Position numbers and translations under genes: made by a program. The notes beneath the pieces are model-generated. The model was not told the origin of the DNA and searched no databases. It saw nothing but the letters and a program-made list of their open reading frames with translations. From Geosiphon pyriformis (Eukaryota > Glomeromycota > Glomeromycetes > Archaeosporales > Geosiphonaceae), in assembly GCA_016748015.1 (NCBI GenBank), contig JAAOMT010000312.1, forward strand, positions 17,935-81,934: a DNA stretch of 64,000 nucleotides. The letters run 5' to 3'. Position 1 is the first letter of the stretch. Each line of letters opens with the position of its first letter. Shown in pieces: positions 11,587-22,904 of the stretch.

Positions 11587-12821
11587 ATGTCAGGCATCTG
11601 TAGAGCAAGACTTACTGAAGAACGGAAACAGTGGAGAAAAGACCATCCCTATGTAGGCTCACCTGTCGGTCATCTATTTTTTAGAACGATTAATTGATCA
11701 AAAAGTTTTCCACTTTTCCCTATTGGTAGGGGTTTTATGCTCGCCCTACTAAGACTGAGAATGGCCTGGACTTGATGAACTGGGAAGTTGGAATACCTGG
11801 GAAGTTAGGAGTATGTATTTTCTCCTTGACAACCTTGTCTTTTTACAAAGGAGAATCATCAATGGCATAAAATTATATATTACTCTTTACTTATTTTTTC
11901 TGAGTGAATATCTTCATCTATTCTTATTTACGGAAAGTATACTCTTTTCATTTTTCTGTGATTAATCAGACACCCTGGGAAGGAGGTGTTTACAAAATTC
12001 ACATGATCTTCCCTGAAGGTAAAATCATGTACATATTTTTCTTTTGGGCTACATACTCTTCATTCCGGGACTTCATCCTATTCTCGCTTTAAACCTTTTA
12101 AATCTTTTTCAGATTATCCTAGCAAACCACCAAAATGTAAGGGCTATTATGTAGTGTTATCATTTCTTCTCATTATTATCTAAAATTACTTTTTCTTTTT
12201 TTTTCGTTTGAAAATTAGGTAAATTTACACCTCCTCTTTTTCATCCTAACGTCTACCCATCTGGTACCGTATGCCTTTCAATTCTGAACGAAGAAGAGGC
12301 CTGGAAGCCTGCTATCACAATCAAACAGGTAAATAAATGCTTTATGCTTTTCGGATTCCTAATCAAACAGCCGTCAAATCCATAATGATTATTTTCGCTG
12401 ACAATATCACGTAATGGCAAATGAAGCTTTTACTTGCCAGGATGAGATATTGTCAGCGAGTTCCTTCCCGTTATTGAGTGTAATTGGACATCATGATTTA
12501 CAAGATATCATAACTGACTACTCAGTTTCAATGACATGATATACTGGGACGGAGGCGGTTGTTGATGGTTCCGAAATTGTCCGATACTAACTTTTACTCT
12601 TAGATATTATTGGGCATCCAAGATTTGCTCAATGATCCAAATCCTGATAGTCCGGCCCAATCCGATGCATACATGCTATACAAGTGGGTTTCTATTATAT
12701 TTTTATATCTAATTTGATAATAAGCTATTCATTGATCTCTATTTTACTCACTTCTAGAAAAGATCGTAAAGAATACGAGCTGAGGGTTAGGAGAATAGCA
12801 AAGGAAAATGCACCCCAATAG
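11587..12821 (+). CDS. UBC9: SUMO-conjugating enzyme E2 (Ubc9)
   Basis: I splice seven exons: 11587-11652, 11730-11810, 11970-12018, 12113-12136, 12219-12328, 12604-12683 and 12758-12821. All introns are GT-AG and phases match, giving 157 residues; human Ubc9 has 158. Ubc9 accepts SUMO from the E1 as a thioester and passes it to target lysines in the nucleus and cytoplasm. Visible hallmarks are the basic N-terminal helix (RKQWRKDHP, residues 13-21) used for SUMO and E1 contact, the TPWEGG loop (50-55), the HPN motif (82-84), catalytic C92 in [10 protein letters not shown], and the Ubc9-type segment [18 protein letters not shown] (102-119). The start aligns exactly with the family MSGI start. 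All key residues are present, so it should be functional. Intron 5 is the longest (275 bp) and holds a perfect inverted repeat. It is the clearest host gene in the window. Confidence 0.95.
12395..12459. repeat. Perfect 14-bp inverted repeat in UBC9 intron 5
   Basis: TCGCTGACAATATC (12395-12408) and GATATTGTCAGCGA (12446-12459) are exact reverse complements. Inside them TGGCAA (12415-12420) and TTGCCA (12434-12439) form a second perfect pair with symmetric 6-nt spacers on both sides. Folded, this gives a two-stage hairpin of about 65 nt in the pre-mRNA. It could be a tiny foldback element or an RNA structure; I see no target duplication. Confidence 0.8.
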
Positions 12822-13835
12822 GTAAAAAAAAATTTATTTCAATAATGCATAAAAACCTTAAGCTTTGGTGTTAAAAATAGTTTTCTTTTGCTCACAATGG
12901 CTCTTTTTTGTGATTTCCACTTACTATTGTACATCATATTATTTCTTGGAATATCATTTATTAATAATAAAGAACCATTTAGTATTGGCCTTTTTGTTTG
13001 ATTAATTATTTTAGTTTTCAATTTATAATTATTTAATGATATTTTATTTGATCTTGCACAAAACAAAGCATAAAAAATCCATCACAACAATAAGAAAAAA
13101 ACTTTATTTTAATTAAAACCATTTAATATTAATTAATTTGTTTTGCAATTATAATAAACTGTTAACATATTTTAATTTTTTACAAACTTTTTTTAAAAAA
13201 CAGCCAACCAATAAAGTTATAAGTTTTTTGTCTGTTTTGGAAGATTATTTTTTTATTTTTTTAAAGCATTTTTAATAATTAAACTATACAAAAATAAGTA
13301 TTTGTATAAATATATTTATCAATATTAAAAAATTGTTTTCTTTTAACATATTTTTTTATTTATAAAAATATAATTAATAAAAATTTTTAACAATAACTTT
13401 TTTATAGTTTTAATAAATTATTTTTTTTTTTGTTAAATTTTTAATAATTTAAAATACTTAATTATTGTATTATATTAGATATTAATTAGATCTTACTTAT
13501 AACATAAATAAATAAATTTTTTAATCATTAAAAAAATAAAAAAACTTAAAAAATATCTTAATATCTTTTTTTTCCAATTTTTGTTTTAAGCTATTTTTTT
13601 AATATATATTTTGTTTATAAATTTAAATACAGTAGACTAATATAATTAAAAAAAATTAGTAAAAAAATTTATTTTAGTACAATAATATATTTTTAAATAT
13701 ATTTTTGATAAAATAAACAAAAAAGTTATAAAGCTTAATATTAAAACAAAATCTTTAATTTGTTTTTAAAACATTAAAGTTAAAAGTTTTTATATTAATA
13801 AAAAATTAAATTTTTTTTTTATACAATTTAACAAG
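12822..13835. other. AT-rich spacer between UBC9 and LINE1
   Basis: It is very AT-rich with long T and A runs. It must contain the UBC9 3' UTR at its left edge. An open frame on the minus strand at 12839-13066 is low-complexity and unrecognised. The T-rich run at about 13809-13821 would be the poly(A) tail of the minus-strand LINE1 that follows. Confidence 0.6.
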
Positions 13836-13975
13836 TGAGGTCCAAATACTGTCTAGTACAATATATTATACAAGTAATCTAAACTAGATGTGAATCATGT
13901 ATTTTCTATATGTGACCAGCCACTCAGACTAGTTAGGACAACACTAGGCACTTATATGTACTAAAACCATGTTAC

Positions 13976-16900
13976 CTATATCTGAAAAAATAAACAAAAC
14001 TTATGAAACTCAAAATTAATACCAAATACATCAGCAATATCCAACAACCTAATCATACTGGCCGAAAGCACTGAAAGAAGACCAGAGACTGAAACAGAAA
14101 CAGAACTATCATGTGGGATCATGCCACCTTTCTCCATAATAGTCTGGTGCTTAGCATGCACCAGCTAAACATCATTACAAAATACAAGACAAAACTCATG
14201 CACAAAGGCCACAATATTCTGAGCCACAACCTTAGGGTCTTTAAAAACAGCAACAGATTCATGATATCATTTCTTGAAAACAAAGCTCTTATATAGAACT
14301 GCACCAATAGCAACATCAGAGATGTAAGTAGAAAGCTACCACAAAACACATAAAAAAGAGTGAGATAAATCCGAGCATGCCTTCCAAGCAGATACATGAA
14401 CTTCTACCAACTGAGCATAATCAGCAGCATCAAATAGACAAGAAAACACATGGTCTGAGACCTCAACATTGCTGCAGAATAAACAAATTACACTGGGGTA
14501 ACTCCTATTATAAAGACACTTATGCATAGCAATTAGAAGATGATGATACAATGCCTTTATAAAATACATCCAAAAGCCAACAGTTTGAGTACTAGTAAAA
14601 CCAGCAGCCAAATGAAAGTCTGAATGCCACACCAAAAAAGATCTAAACCAATCAACATCAGTACACAAACTATCTACCAAGACCCGGAAACCAGAACCAA
14701 CCTCTCAGCATGCACAGTAAACAGATCAGAAAACACCATGAACAAAATGTCTAGAATTATTAGACACTACAGTATCACCAGTCCTGAGAAAATGTTCATT
14801 GATCATGTGAGGAAGATGCATATCAGAGAATGCAACAGCTCTAGCAAAAGCATCAGCACACTCATTGTCCAAGATACCAGAGTGACCTCTAACTTTAATC
14901 CAATTAACATCCAAATTTTTGTGACAAATGACATTAGCAATGTGGCAATGCTTGATCCAACACTGATTCCTGAAATCTGGATGAGTCAACATGGATTCTG
15001 ATTTGCATGCATCCAAAGCAGCTTGGCTGTCTGAAAACAAGTTGACTGAACAAGAAGGAGGAACACACTTGAAAGCCAGAGCAATAACCTACAACTCCAC
15101 CATAGTAAAAGAAACCAATCCGGACACTCCCACACCCAAACTCAAATCAATGTTCTCAAAAAAAAACAGCAGCACCAGCTTTCATACCAAAAGTATCCAG
15201 CCCACTTAGAAAACCATCCATAAACAAAAAAAATGATCAGAATCCACCTTCAACAGACAACTGTACACAACCTCAAACTTACAAGACTCAAGAATATTAG
15301 ACAAACCAACATCTGGCAACAGAAAGTTGCAAACAAAAGATGGCCCAGAATTATTCAGAAAGTGAACAGAAACATCAAACCAATGAGGAACCAGACTCCG
15401 AAGGTCTAATCTCTTCCACTGCTTGAAAGTCTTCTATTTGAAAACAGAACCAGTATGATTGCAAAACTGCTTAACAAAGACAATTCTATAACACCAAAGT
15501 GAAAAGAAACATTTATAAAAGGTGGGCTCACCAAGAACAACAGACATAGAGGTTCTGTTTTAAAAACAAAAAGCATTAGTCACAAGATCACTCAGAGAAA
15601 GGTCACACTCTGAAAATATCTGGACAATGCCAGCCAAAAAATTATTCAAAGAATTGATATTAATATGAGAAAGAAAAAGCAGAGGGTGGCAAGAGCACCA
15701 GCTGAGAACTTACAAGTTATGTGATCTATGCGCAAACAAACAGCCCAAAATACCAACAGAATTGGCAAAACTAACAACAAAAGCTGACTTGCCTTTAGCC
15801 TAAACCTGTTCAAAAGACTTCAAATCATACAAAGAAAGATGGTGAATAGCATCATTGGGAAAGTTGAGCAGCAAACCAGATTTGGATTTTAAACCCTTGC
15901 AAATCATTGTGTCCCACTTTGCACACACATTAATAGAAACAAAACTGAACTGAGTCCTATAAACAATAATGGGGTAAAAAACTGCCAACACTAAATATAA
16001 GAACTGTTTGTTAGAGATAGCCTTTCTCAACACAAGATTGGCAAAAAACTGGACATTCAGATAAGCTCTAGCCAAGCTAGACTTCAACAAACTTTCAGTA
16101 AACAGAAAAATGTCTAGGTACTGATGAAACTCCCCCTTTTTGGCTATTAAAATAGGCAAACCACTAATTAGCAAACAAGAGTCAGAAACTCTGCAATTAA
16201 TGAAAATGACCACTGTTTTGTCATTATTGATTGAAATGTCATTAATCCAAAAAAATTCACTAACAACATTGAGAATATGTTGCATAGCAGTCTGGCTGCT
16301 ACCAACCCAAATTATGTTATCAACAAAAGCACCAGCAATGAGAAAAGAAGTCAAACCAGCTTAAAATTCAGAGTGACCAGTTCTGGTTACAAAACAAGAA
16401 TCCAACCTGTATCCATACACACTTTCTTGTCTTTTGACTTCACACAAAAGAAGATCATAAAATATGCGCCAAAAAAGAGAAGAAAACACTTCCCTTTGGT
16501 TCAAGCCATCATGCACCTGATACCCATCAGTCAACCCAAAATCTGTTATAACTTTGTTGACCTGACTATTGTGGATACCACCAAAAAATCGAATAAATTT
16601 GTCACACATCTTTATCCTGACCAAACTCTTTCTCAGATGCTCCCAGCCAACAGAATCATAAGCCTTCCATATGTCTTGCAAGACCAGTCACAGCTTACGG
16701 TTCTTTTTTAAAGCATCTTTAATGACTAATCCAATAGCAAAAATAGAAAACTGTGTGGTTGTACCTTTTAAAATAGAAAAATTATCCTCTCTGAGAACAT
16801 TAAACTTACTGCATGCAAAAAAAATCCTGTCCAAAAGAATCTTGAAAAGAATTTTGTGAACTGTCTCAATCAAAGCAATAGGATGAGTGTTCGTAAGAAC

Positions 16901-17216
16901 ACCCTCCCACTCATATGGTTTGGGAATCATCAACATCCAAGCCTCTTTCCAAGGCCTAGGCACAGATTTACAATCCAAACAAAAGTTCAAAAGCATTAAA
17001 AGCATATCTAAAACCAAACTGTCACAATGTTTCCATAACTCATTTGAAATACCAGAGAGACCAGCCACTTTTCTATTAGGCAGATTTGAGATGACACCAG
17101 ACATCTCATTGAAGTCAATTGAGCACATCACACCAAAAAAAGTGTTATTAAAAATGTACTCCAATGGCTGATATTGGTGACACCATACATCAGAGACAAC
17201 AGAAACCACATTGCAC
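13976..17216 (-). pseudogene. LINE1 polyprotein, 3' half: RT, RNase H, zinc motif
   Basis: The frame is broken by several stops and shifts. From the 5' side, 17209-16688 holds the RT fingers (ISNLPNRKVAGLSGISNELW, then MIPKPYEWEGVLTN). 16681-16361 holds motif A (YDSVGWEHL) and motif B, where the expected QG is QR (DGLNQREVFSS). 16354-15800 holds motif C as FVDN, where the second catalytic Asp is now Asn, followed by the thumb (ISINNDKTV). 15040-14726 is RNase H (FSDSQAALDAC, then VRGHSGILDNECAD). 14680-14336 ends with CLFC...HVFSC, a CCHC-type zinc motif. 14161-13976 is the C-terminus. The motif C change and the stops make it non-autonomous. Confidence 0.85.
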
Positions 17217-18057
17217 TGTTACTTATAGAATATAGAAAAATATAGTATTAGTAGTCAATAGATATTAGCCAATCAGAGGTAGACATAGTAAATGTGAAAT
17301 TCCAGGATTCCTTTCAGAGGAATTGCAAGATTTCAGGAATTTCAGAATTCTCTGACAAAAAATTGCAGGATTCCAGAATTCCAGGATTCCTCTCATCAGG
17401 AATCGCAGGATTCCAGAAATTCCAGGATTCCTGTCACAAGGAATTGAGGAATCTCAAATATGTATATATAGCAGTAGTGTTAAAAACAGAAAAGACAGAA
17501 TCAATACCACAAAATCCTTAGCCTAGAAACACAATCATCAAATAAATAATTATTTCATATCTCAATTCACTCTCCACTATCAACACTTCATGTTGATAGT
17601 AATTGATACTTAACCATGCTGAAACAATAGCTCTTGATCACAGCTATTGATGGAATACCAATCTGCAAATCGCCTTGGCTTATTTTTTTAAATTTCTTTA
17701 TTTTCTTTATTTTTCTGTGATTTTGTTATTGTACACTAATCAATTGATTGAAAGCACTGATTACTGACATCAAGGATTGCCTGGTAAAAGACTCCTGCAA
17801 GAGGGTAGGACCCATACAGAAAATATGGATTACTTACCAGAAGATTGCCAGCCACCAAGCCGAGAAAAAAATTGACAGACTTGTGAGTCTGGGAAGCTAT
17901 AGATAAAACAACTATTGAACCTCTGTCTATTATACAAAGAACTCCATCAAAACCTTCAGATACAACACTTTCAGAACATCATCAACAGAAATAGCTTTTG
18001 AGCACCAAGTTACGAGTTTGTTATTTGATTTGAGACTCCAAATAATCACCTGTAACA
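17217..18057 (+). repeat. 5' LTR of element A (841 bp)
   Basis: It has perfect 6-bp terminal inverted repeats (TGTTAC/GTAACA). U3 carries a CCAAT box and a run of GGAATTCC-like repeats, then a TATA-like box. The R/U5 part has two neighbouring hairpins: CTATCAACA/TGTTGATAG around 17578-17600, and CAATAGCT/AGCTATTG around 17624-17648. The 3' partner is 26474-27304; differences between the two are mostly transitions. Confidence 0.92.
17265..17475 (+). promoter_or_regulatory. LTR promoter of family 1: CCAAT, GGAATTCC-type repeats, TATA
   Basis: TTAGCCAATCAGAGG lies at about 17268-17282. From about 17299 to 17445 the sequence repeats variants of ATTCCAGGATTCC and GGAATTGCAGG roughly every 15-25 bp, on both strands because the motif is near-palindromic. 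ATGTATATATAGCAG (about 17459-17473) is the likely TATA element. The same order occurs in every family 1 LTR here. Binding proteins are unknown; some units approach heat-shock-factor sites (TTCnnGAA). Confidence 0.6.
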
Positions 18058-18076
18058 TTTGGTGCTTCCTGTGAGG
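18058..18076 (+). other. Candidate primer binding site of element A
   Basis: TTTGGTGCTTCCTGTGAGG starts directly after the LTR. TGG followed by about 12-15 specific bases is the usual complement of a tRNA 3' CCA end. Element B has TTTGGTGCTCTCCC and element C a mutated TTTAGTGCTTTC at the same position, so TTTGGTGCT is a conserved family feature. I cannot name the primer tRNA. Confidence 0.5.
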
Positions 18077-18119
18077 TATAATCCTACAGAGAACCAGCAC
18101 TGACAACACCAAACCAAAA

Positions 18120-20200
18120 GTGGCAGAATCAGAAAACATAGGAGCAAACCATTTAGGATTTGCAAAATTCCTATTTCAACACTATTGTCAACACTTGAGA
18201 TTAAACCACAATTATATATCTGCCGAATTAGTCTTTAATTTCTACGTCAATGAAAAGATTTCTTCTTTGTTAGGAACACCAGTAAATACTGAATCAGCCA
18301 GAGAAACTTTCTACAGAGAATTAATTCAAAATACCAATCTGCCAACAAATCACAATTTTGCCTCCATTATTACTGAGATCAACAAAGAAATTGAACATCA
18401 CACCCAACAAAAATATTCAATTACTTATGCCAGTAAAGACAAAGGAAAACTACAAACACCAGCGATAACACCCAAAAAAATACAACCACCCACTTGGAAG
18501 AAAACAAGAGTTGAATCACCAACTGCTTCATCCTATTACTACACACTGGGAAGCACCATCAATATAACATCAGCAAGCGCATCCACATCAAACGCAATAT
18601 CAACATTCAGACAATTTCCATTCCAAAGTAAACAAAGGAAAACAGATCTATTAGGACCATATGGCGAATATTTTGAGGGATTTAAATTGCGATCACCAAC
18701 TCCATCAGGAATTTAATTATTGCTGCCTCAACTGGACTTTGAAACCACTACCCCATGGGAACTATCTGAAGAAAAAGAGGAAGAAGAATCGGAAGATCAA
18801 GAATTTACTTACCAAAACCCAATCACTGAAAACCCAGAAGTTGAAACCCCAAATCTTCAAGCTCAGCAAAATTTAAATCTAGAAAATTCAGAAATCGAAA
18901 CTCCGAATCATCAAAGGCAGAACAATCCAAATCCCGAATTAATTAATCAGCAAAACTTACTTCTAGTAATCTTTATTGATCAACTGCTGATTAATCCAGT
19001 AGCCGAACCCATACAACAGTCATTTCAACTACCATCCCAACAACCAGTACAACAACAACCACTTCAACAGCCACCACAACAACCCAACTTAGATCCAATG
19101 GCCTATGTACCAATCACAAAACTTGACAACTTTACCAGTGAAGAAGACAATGCGCAAGTATGGCTGAATGATGTAGAGAAAGCCATCACTGCAAATGGAT
19201 AGAATGACACCTGAGCACTTCAAACCATCTCATACTTTCTAAGAGACACCACGGATGCATGGTATCAAAGTTTAGCTGTCAAACCCCAAATTTTCAATGA
19301 CTTCAAGACAGAATTTGTAAGATATTTTAGCAACAATAATAGCATCAACAAGTTAGCCAACCTCTTTACCACCATCAAACAAGGAGATACTGAAGCAGTC
19401 ACCACTTACTTGGGACACTTCCATAGAAACCTGGACCAGATCCAAGCAATTCAAGCTGACTATTTTACAGTACCACAGATTTTGAACCAATTTATTAGAG
19501 GTTTGCGCAGTAACCTCCTCCAGCAAGTATGTTTAATGCATCTAGTTGACCTCCCTACTGCAGTTACACACACCAGAGATTTTGAAGCAGCTGAGTTAGA
19601 AGCCAACCATGCCCAAGCAGTAAACCTAGTAATGAATAGATCATCTAAATTGGATTCCAAATTAAAACAGTTCAGCAAGTTAATTAATCAGAAATTAGAG
19701 GGATACTTAGCTGACAATTACGCCATATATCAACCACCACAATGACACAATAATTCAGGAAACATAAATTGTTTCCAAAATCAATCATGTCCATCATCCT
19801 CAATAGCACCTAGTCTGCTGTGGCAGCCAAAAACGCGTGTCTGCCACAACTGTGGTAAACAAGGCCATATTCAAGTTAATTGCCATACTTATAGCAACCA
19901 ATGATCGAGAAATCAACACAGAAACCCCGATTGTCAGTTCCAAACTTCAAATCATTATCCAAATCAAGATCAAGACCAATATCAAAATACTTACCTGCCA
20001 ATAATGCAGCAACCAATCTATCAACTGTCAGTATATCAACCTCCAGTTTATTAACCGCAGCCACTGGCAATTTATTAACAGCAGCCTCCAGTAATTTATC
20101 AGCCATAGCCCCAAATAATTTATCAGTCTCAACCATCAATTCAAACACCACTCCAAAACTCAGCTATGATGACATCAAGAAACCCAAGACCCAGAATTGC
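18120..20200 (+). pseudogene. Element A gag (capsid/nucleocapsid), broken
   Basis: A single frame from a GTG at 18120 runs through stops at 18714 (TAA), 19200 (TAG) and others. The N-terminal part (AESENIGANHLGFAKFLFQH) also occurs in element C. A Pro/Gln-rich linker (about 18990-19090) precedes the capsid-like block around 19100-19680 (ITKLDNFTSEEDNAQVWLND, then WYQSLAV and FVRYFSNNNSI), the usual gypsy Gag core. The CCHC knuckle CHNCGKQGHIQVNC is at 19842-19883. No in-frame ATG precedes the conserved N-terminus; the GTG in an AAAGTGGCA context is shared by elements B and C. Stops replace residues such as Trp in NGW, pointing to C-to-T change. Confidence 0.85.
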
Positions 20201-20414
20201 TCAAAATTGGAGATCGGCAATGGTTGTTCATCAACTGATCTCCAGCTTCTCTTACCAAAGCTCAGGACTTTGTTCTCGGAATTCAGATACAGGTGCCACC
20301 TAAAACCCGAATTCCCAAAACTATTTAAGTCTTCTGGTTACTCCAGAAAATGCCACACCCAACAACCAGGAACTTAAACAAACACCTACCAGCAACATTC
20401 TACCTGCTACAATC

Positions 20415-20858
20415 ATGGAAAACAAATCTCTGGACACCATTTTTCCATTTGAACTCAAGGAACTGTCAACCATGCCATTATTCAGTGAAGCCGCACTGGA
20501 AGAAAAGCCAATTACTGCCATGTATACTGATGTGAAAATTGATGGCCATCCCATCAAACTAATTCTTGACAGTAGTGCAGCAGGCAGCATCATCACATGA
20601 CAACTTATGGATCAATTAGGTTGCCAAGTTGATCGAACTGCTAGCGCCAGAATCATCACAGCTGATAGAGTAACCAAGACTCCAATCAGTGAAATCAATG
20701 ACTTACCAATTGAAATTAACGGCATCATAATCCCAATCAAAGTACTTATCATAGAAGCCACCCAATACCAAGCTCTAGTTGGTAATAATTGGCTGTCCAA
20801 GACAAATGCCACTCTGAACTGGAATACACAAGAGCTTCAACTTAGCCAAAACAGATAA
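20415..20858 (+). pseudogene. Element A aspartic protease region
   Basis: It is in the same frame as gag, so protease would be released from a Gag-Pol polyprotein. IKLILDSSAAGSII has the catalytic Asp codon at 20568-20570, but the usual DSG/DTG is DSS. About 75 residues on, YQALVGNNWL resembles the ILG-type second half of retroviral-like proteases. A TGA at about 20599 interrupts it. Element B keeps the standard DSGS at the matching site, so the DSS is probably a mutation. Confidence 0.75.
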
Positions 20859-21224
20859 CACATGCAAGTACCAGCAACGTGTGGCCACTTCAAGACTACC
20901 AACACCATGGCACCACTAATCGACTTCGAGGAAGAGAAACCAAAACCTACTTGGGAAGCCTACTAAGCATTGTGGGCTGACAAAAAGCACAACAAGCTGC
21001 CACCAATACTCTCTTGGGACAACAACGGGAAAGGAAAGCAAACAAACAAACTTACCTGGAAAACTAACAATCTGACTTGGACTGACAACAAACAAAAAGA
21101 AGTCTCCAGTTGGGAATGGAATGAAAATAAGGAAAAAAGAAAAGAAAAGGAAGAAGAAATGCCACCAACCACCACCATTTGTAATTCTTACACCCACCAC
21201 ACTTCACAACAATCTAATTATCAA

Positions 21225-22904
21225 TGACCAAGGCTTGTATACATTGATTGCAGCAAGAAACTGTTGTCAATGGGCACATGCTGTGGTGATGATGAGGAAT
21301 ACCACACCACAACAAAGTTCTACTGTTGTCCATGCTTACTCGAATGTTTTGGATGACCAAAGAGGCAAAGAAAATAGGATAACCAATCTTGTCTTGCTTG
21401 TGGGGAGACCCTGCTAGATGAAGGGATGTGGAATGACATCCTAAAACATAGAGGAACGTGCAACGTGTCATGTCAATACACAATTTTAATAAGCAACTGG
21501 GTAAGGAAAGAAACCCCAATAGAAGCAGCCTGGAGAAGAGCCGTGCAGTAACTGGACAGTTGTCCACATGACGACAACAAAATTTGGAGAATGGCAATTA
21601 CCAAAATAGAAGAAGCAACACCCAAAAAGATCAGAAAAATTAAGAACAATCCCTCAGAGCCCATAGAACTTGACTGGGACCCAGAACCAGTCATAAATCT
21701 TTTAGATTCAGAGCAATTCCACAAACATTACCAGGAATTAGCACTTACAAGGGAGAAACAGAAGCAACACTTGGAAGAAATAAACACCAGATTATGTGAC
21801 CACTGTTTAATTCCATGTGACTTCCAATATTGTAATGAGTGTGATCTCATCTACAATCTATCACCACACATGATTTACATGATCCCCAAGGAAGAGGAAC
21901 CAATCAACAGCTGTGTATTGGAATCAGAATTAGTTTACAATCCTGATTCAAACTCTGACAATGACAACAATAAAAACACTGGTTCCAGCTCCACGCAATA
22001 TGGCAACAAAAATATCAATGATTCAGACTCCAATTCTAACTACGAATAATATATCGCCCTATCAGATCTTTCCAAAAAACAGGAGTTGAAATGGTACAGT
22101 GACAATGGCAAAGGCATCATGCCAAAACGAGCGCATAATACTGATGCAGGGTTTGATCTAAGATATCCTGGAAAAGATGTTATCAAATTGAAACCACATT
22201 TGTGCACTTGTATTGATCTGAAAATAGTGCTGGAAATCTCAGCAACAACAATAGTTCAACTAGCATCCCAGAGTAGTTTAGCAAAAAGAAGGATTAATAT
22301 AAAAGGAGGAATAATTGATATGAGATATGTAGGAAATATTATCACTATGCTACAAAATGACTCAAACAAGGCCTATATAATAGAGCCAAATGAAAAGATA
22401 GCACAGGCAATATTTTTACCATTGGTTAAGATAGCTCAGTTAGTACTAGTAAGAAATAGGGAAGAGTTAGGAATAACAGCAAGAAGAATACAGGGATTTG
22501 GGTTAATGAGTAGAATAGATATACTAGTTAATATGGCAAAGGAAGAAATTGTTGGCCAAGGAGAAATTATCTCAACCAGTCAAGCTATTTCCATTCCACC
22601 ATATAGCCAGTACATGCTAGCAATAGAAAGGAAGGAAAAAGAGCAAGAACAGATTTTTGAAGCTGAAGCAAACCTTTGTGAATTGGGAGAGATTGGGCTG
22701 ATAAATTTCCACATACCAGCTAAAAGCTATAGCCACATAAAAATTCTCATCTACAACAACACTGACAATGTTATCAACATACCAGAAGGAACCACCATCG
22801 GATATTTAACCACAAAAATAGAAGACCAACTACCAAACCCCATTCCAGACTTTTCACAACTTTGTGGATATGTTGACATCACATCACAAACAATCTATAG
22901 ATGA
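21225..22904 (+). pseudogene. Element A Cys-rich domain plus dUTPase domain of Pol
   Basis: This segment sits between protease and RT in the gag-pol frame. The first part (about 21230-21560) has paired cysteines: DCSKKL, TCCGDD, YCCPC and CLACG, then TCNVSCQY. A second Cys set (LCDHCLIP, YCNECDL) follows near 21793-21846. From 22086 to 22904, 272 codons are open and carry the five trimeric dUTPase motifs in order: TDAGFDLR, SQSSLAKR, GGIIDMRYVGNI, NEKIAQAIF and IQGFGLMSR. dUTPase hydrolyses dUTP and would limit uracil in element cDNA. Motif 5 is normally GFGSTGR, so its nucleotide loop is damaged here. About 130 further residues after motif 5 are conserved in element C and are unassigned. Confidence 0.85.

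Noticed and set aside
14119..14397. 92-codon minus-strand frame with hydrophobic segments
   Set aside because: It overlaps the LINE1 C-terminal region in another frame; the LINE1 frame carries the conserved zinc motif and C-terminus.
17295..17450. CRISPR-like array of short repeats
   Set aside because: Units are degenerate, near-palindromic and separated by a few variable bases, and lie in an LTR of a eukaryotic element.
17294..17521. 75-codon open frame, and its counterpart at 45434-45688 (minus)
   Set aside because: Both are translations of the GGAATTCC-type array in LTR U3; the repetitive peptide is a by-product of the DNA repeat.
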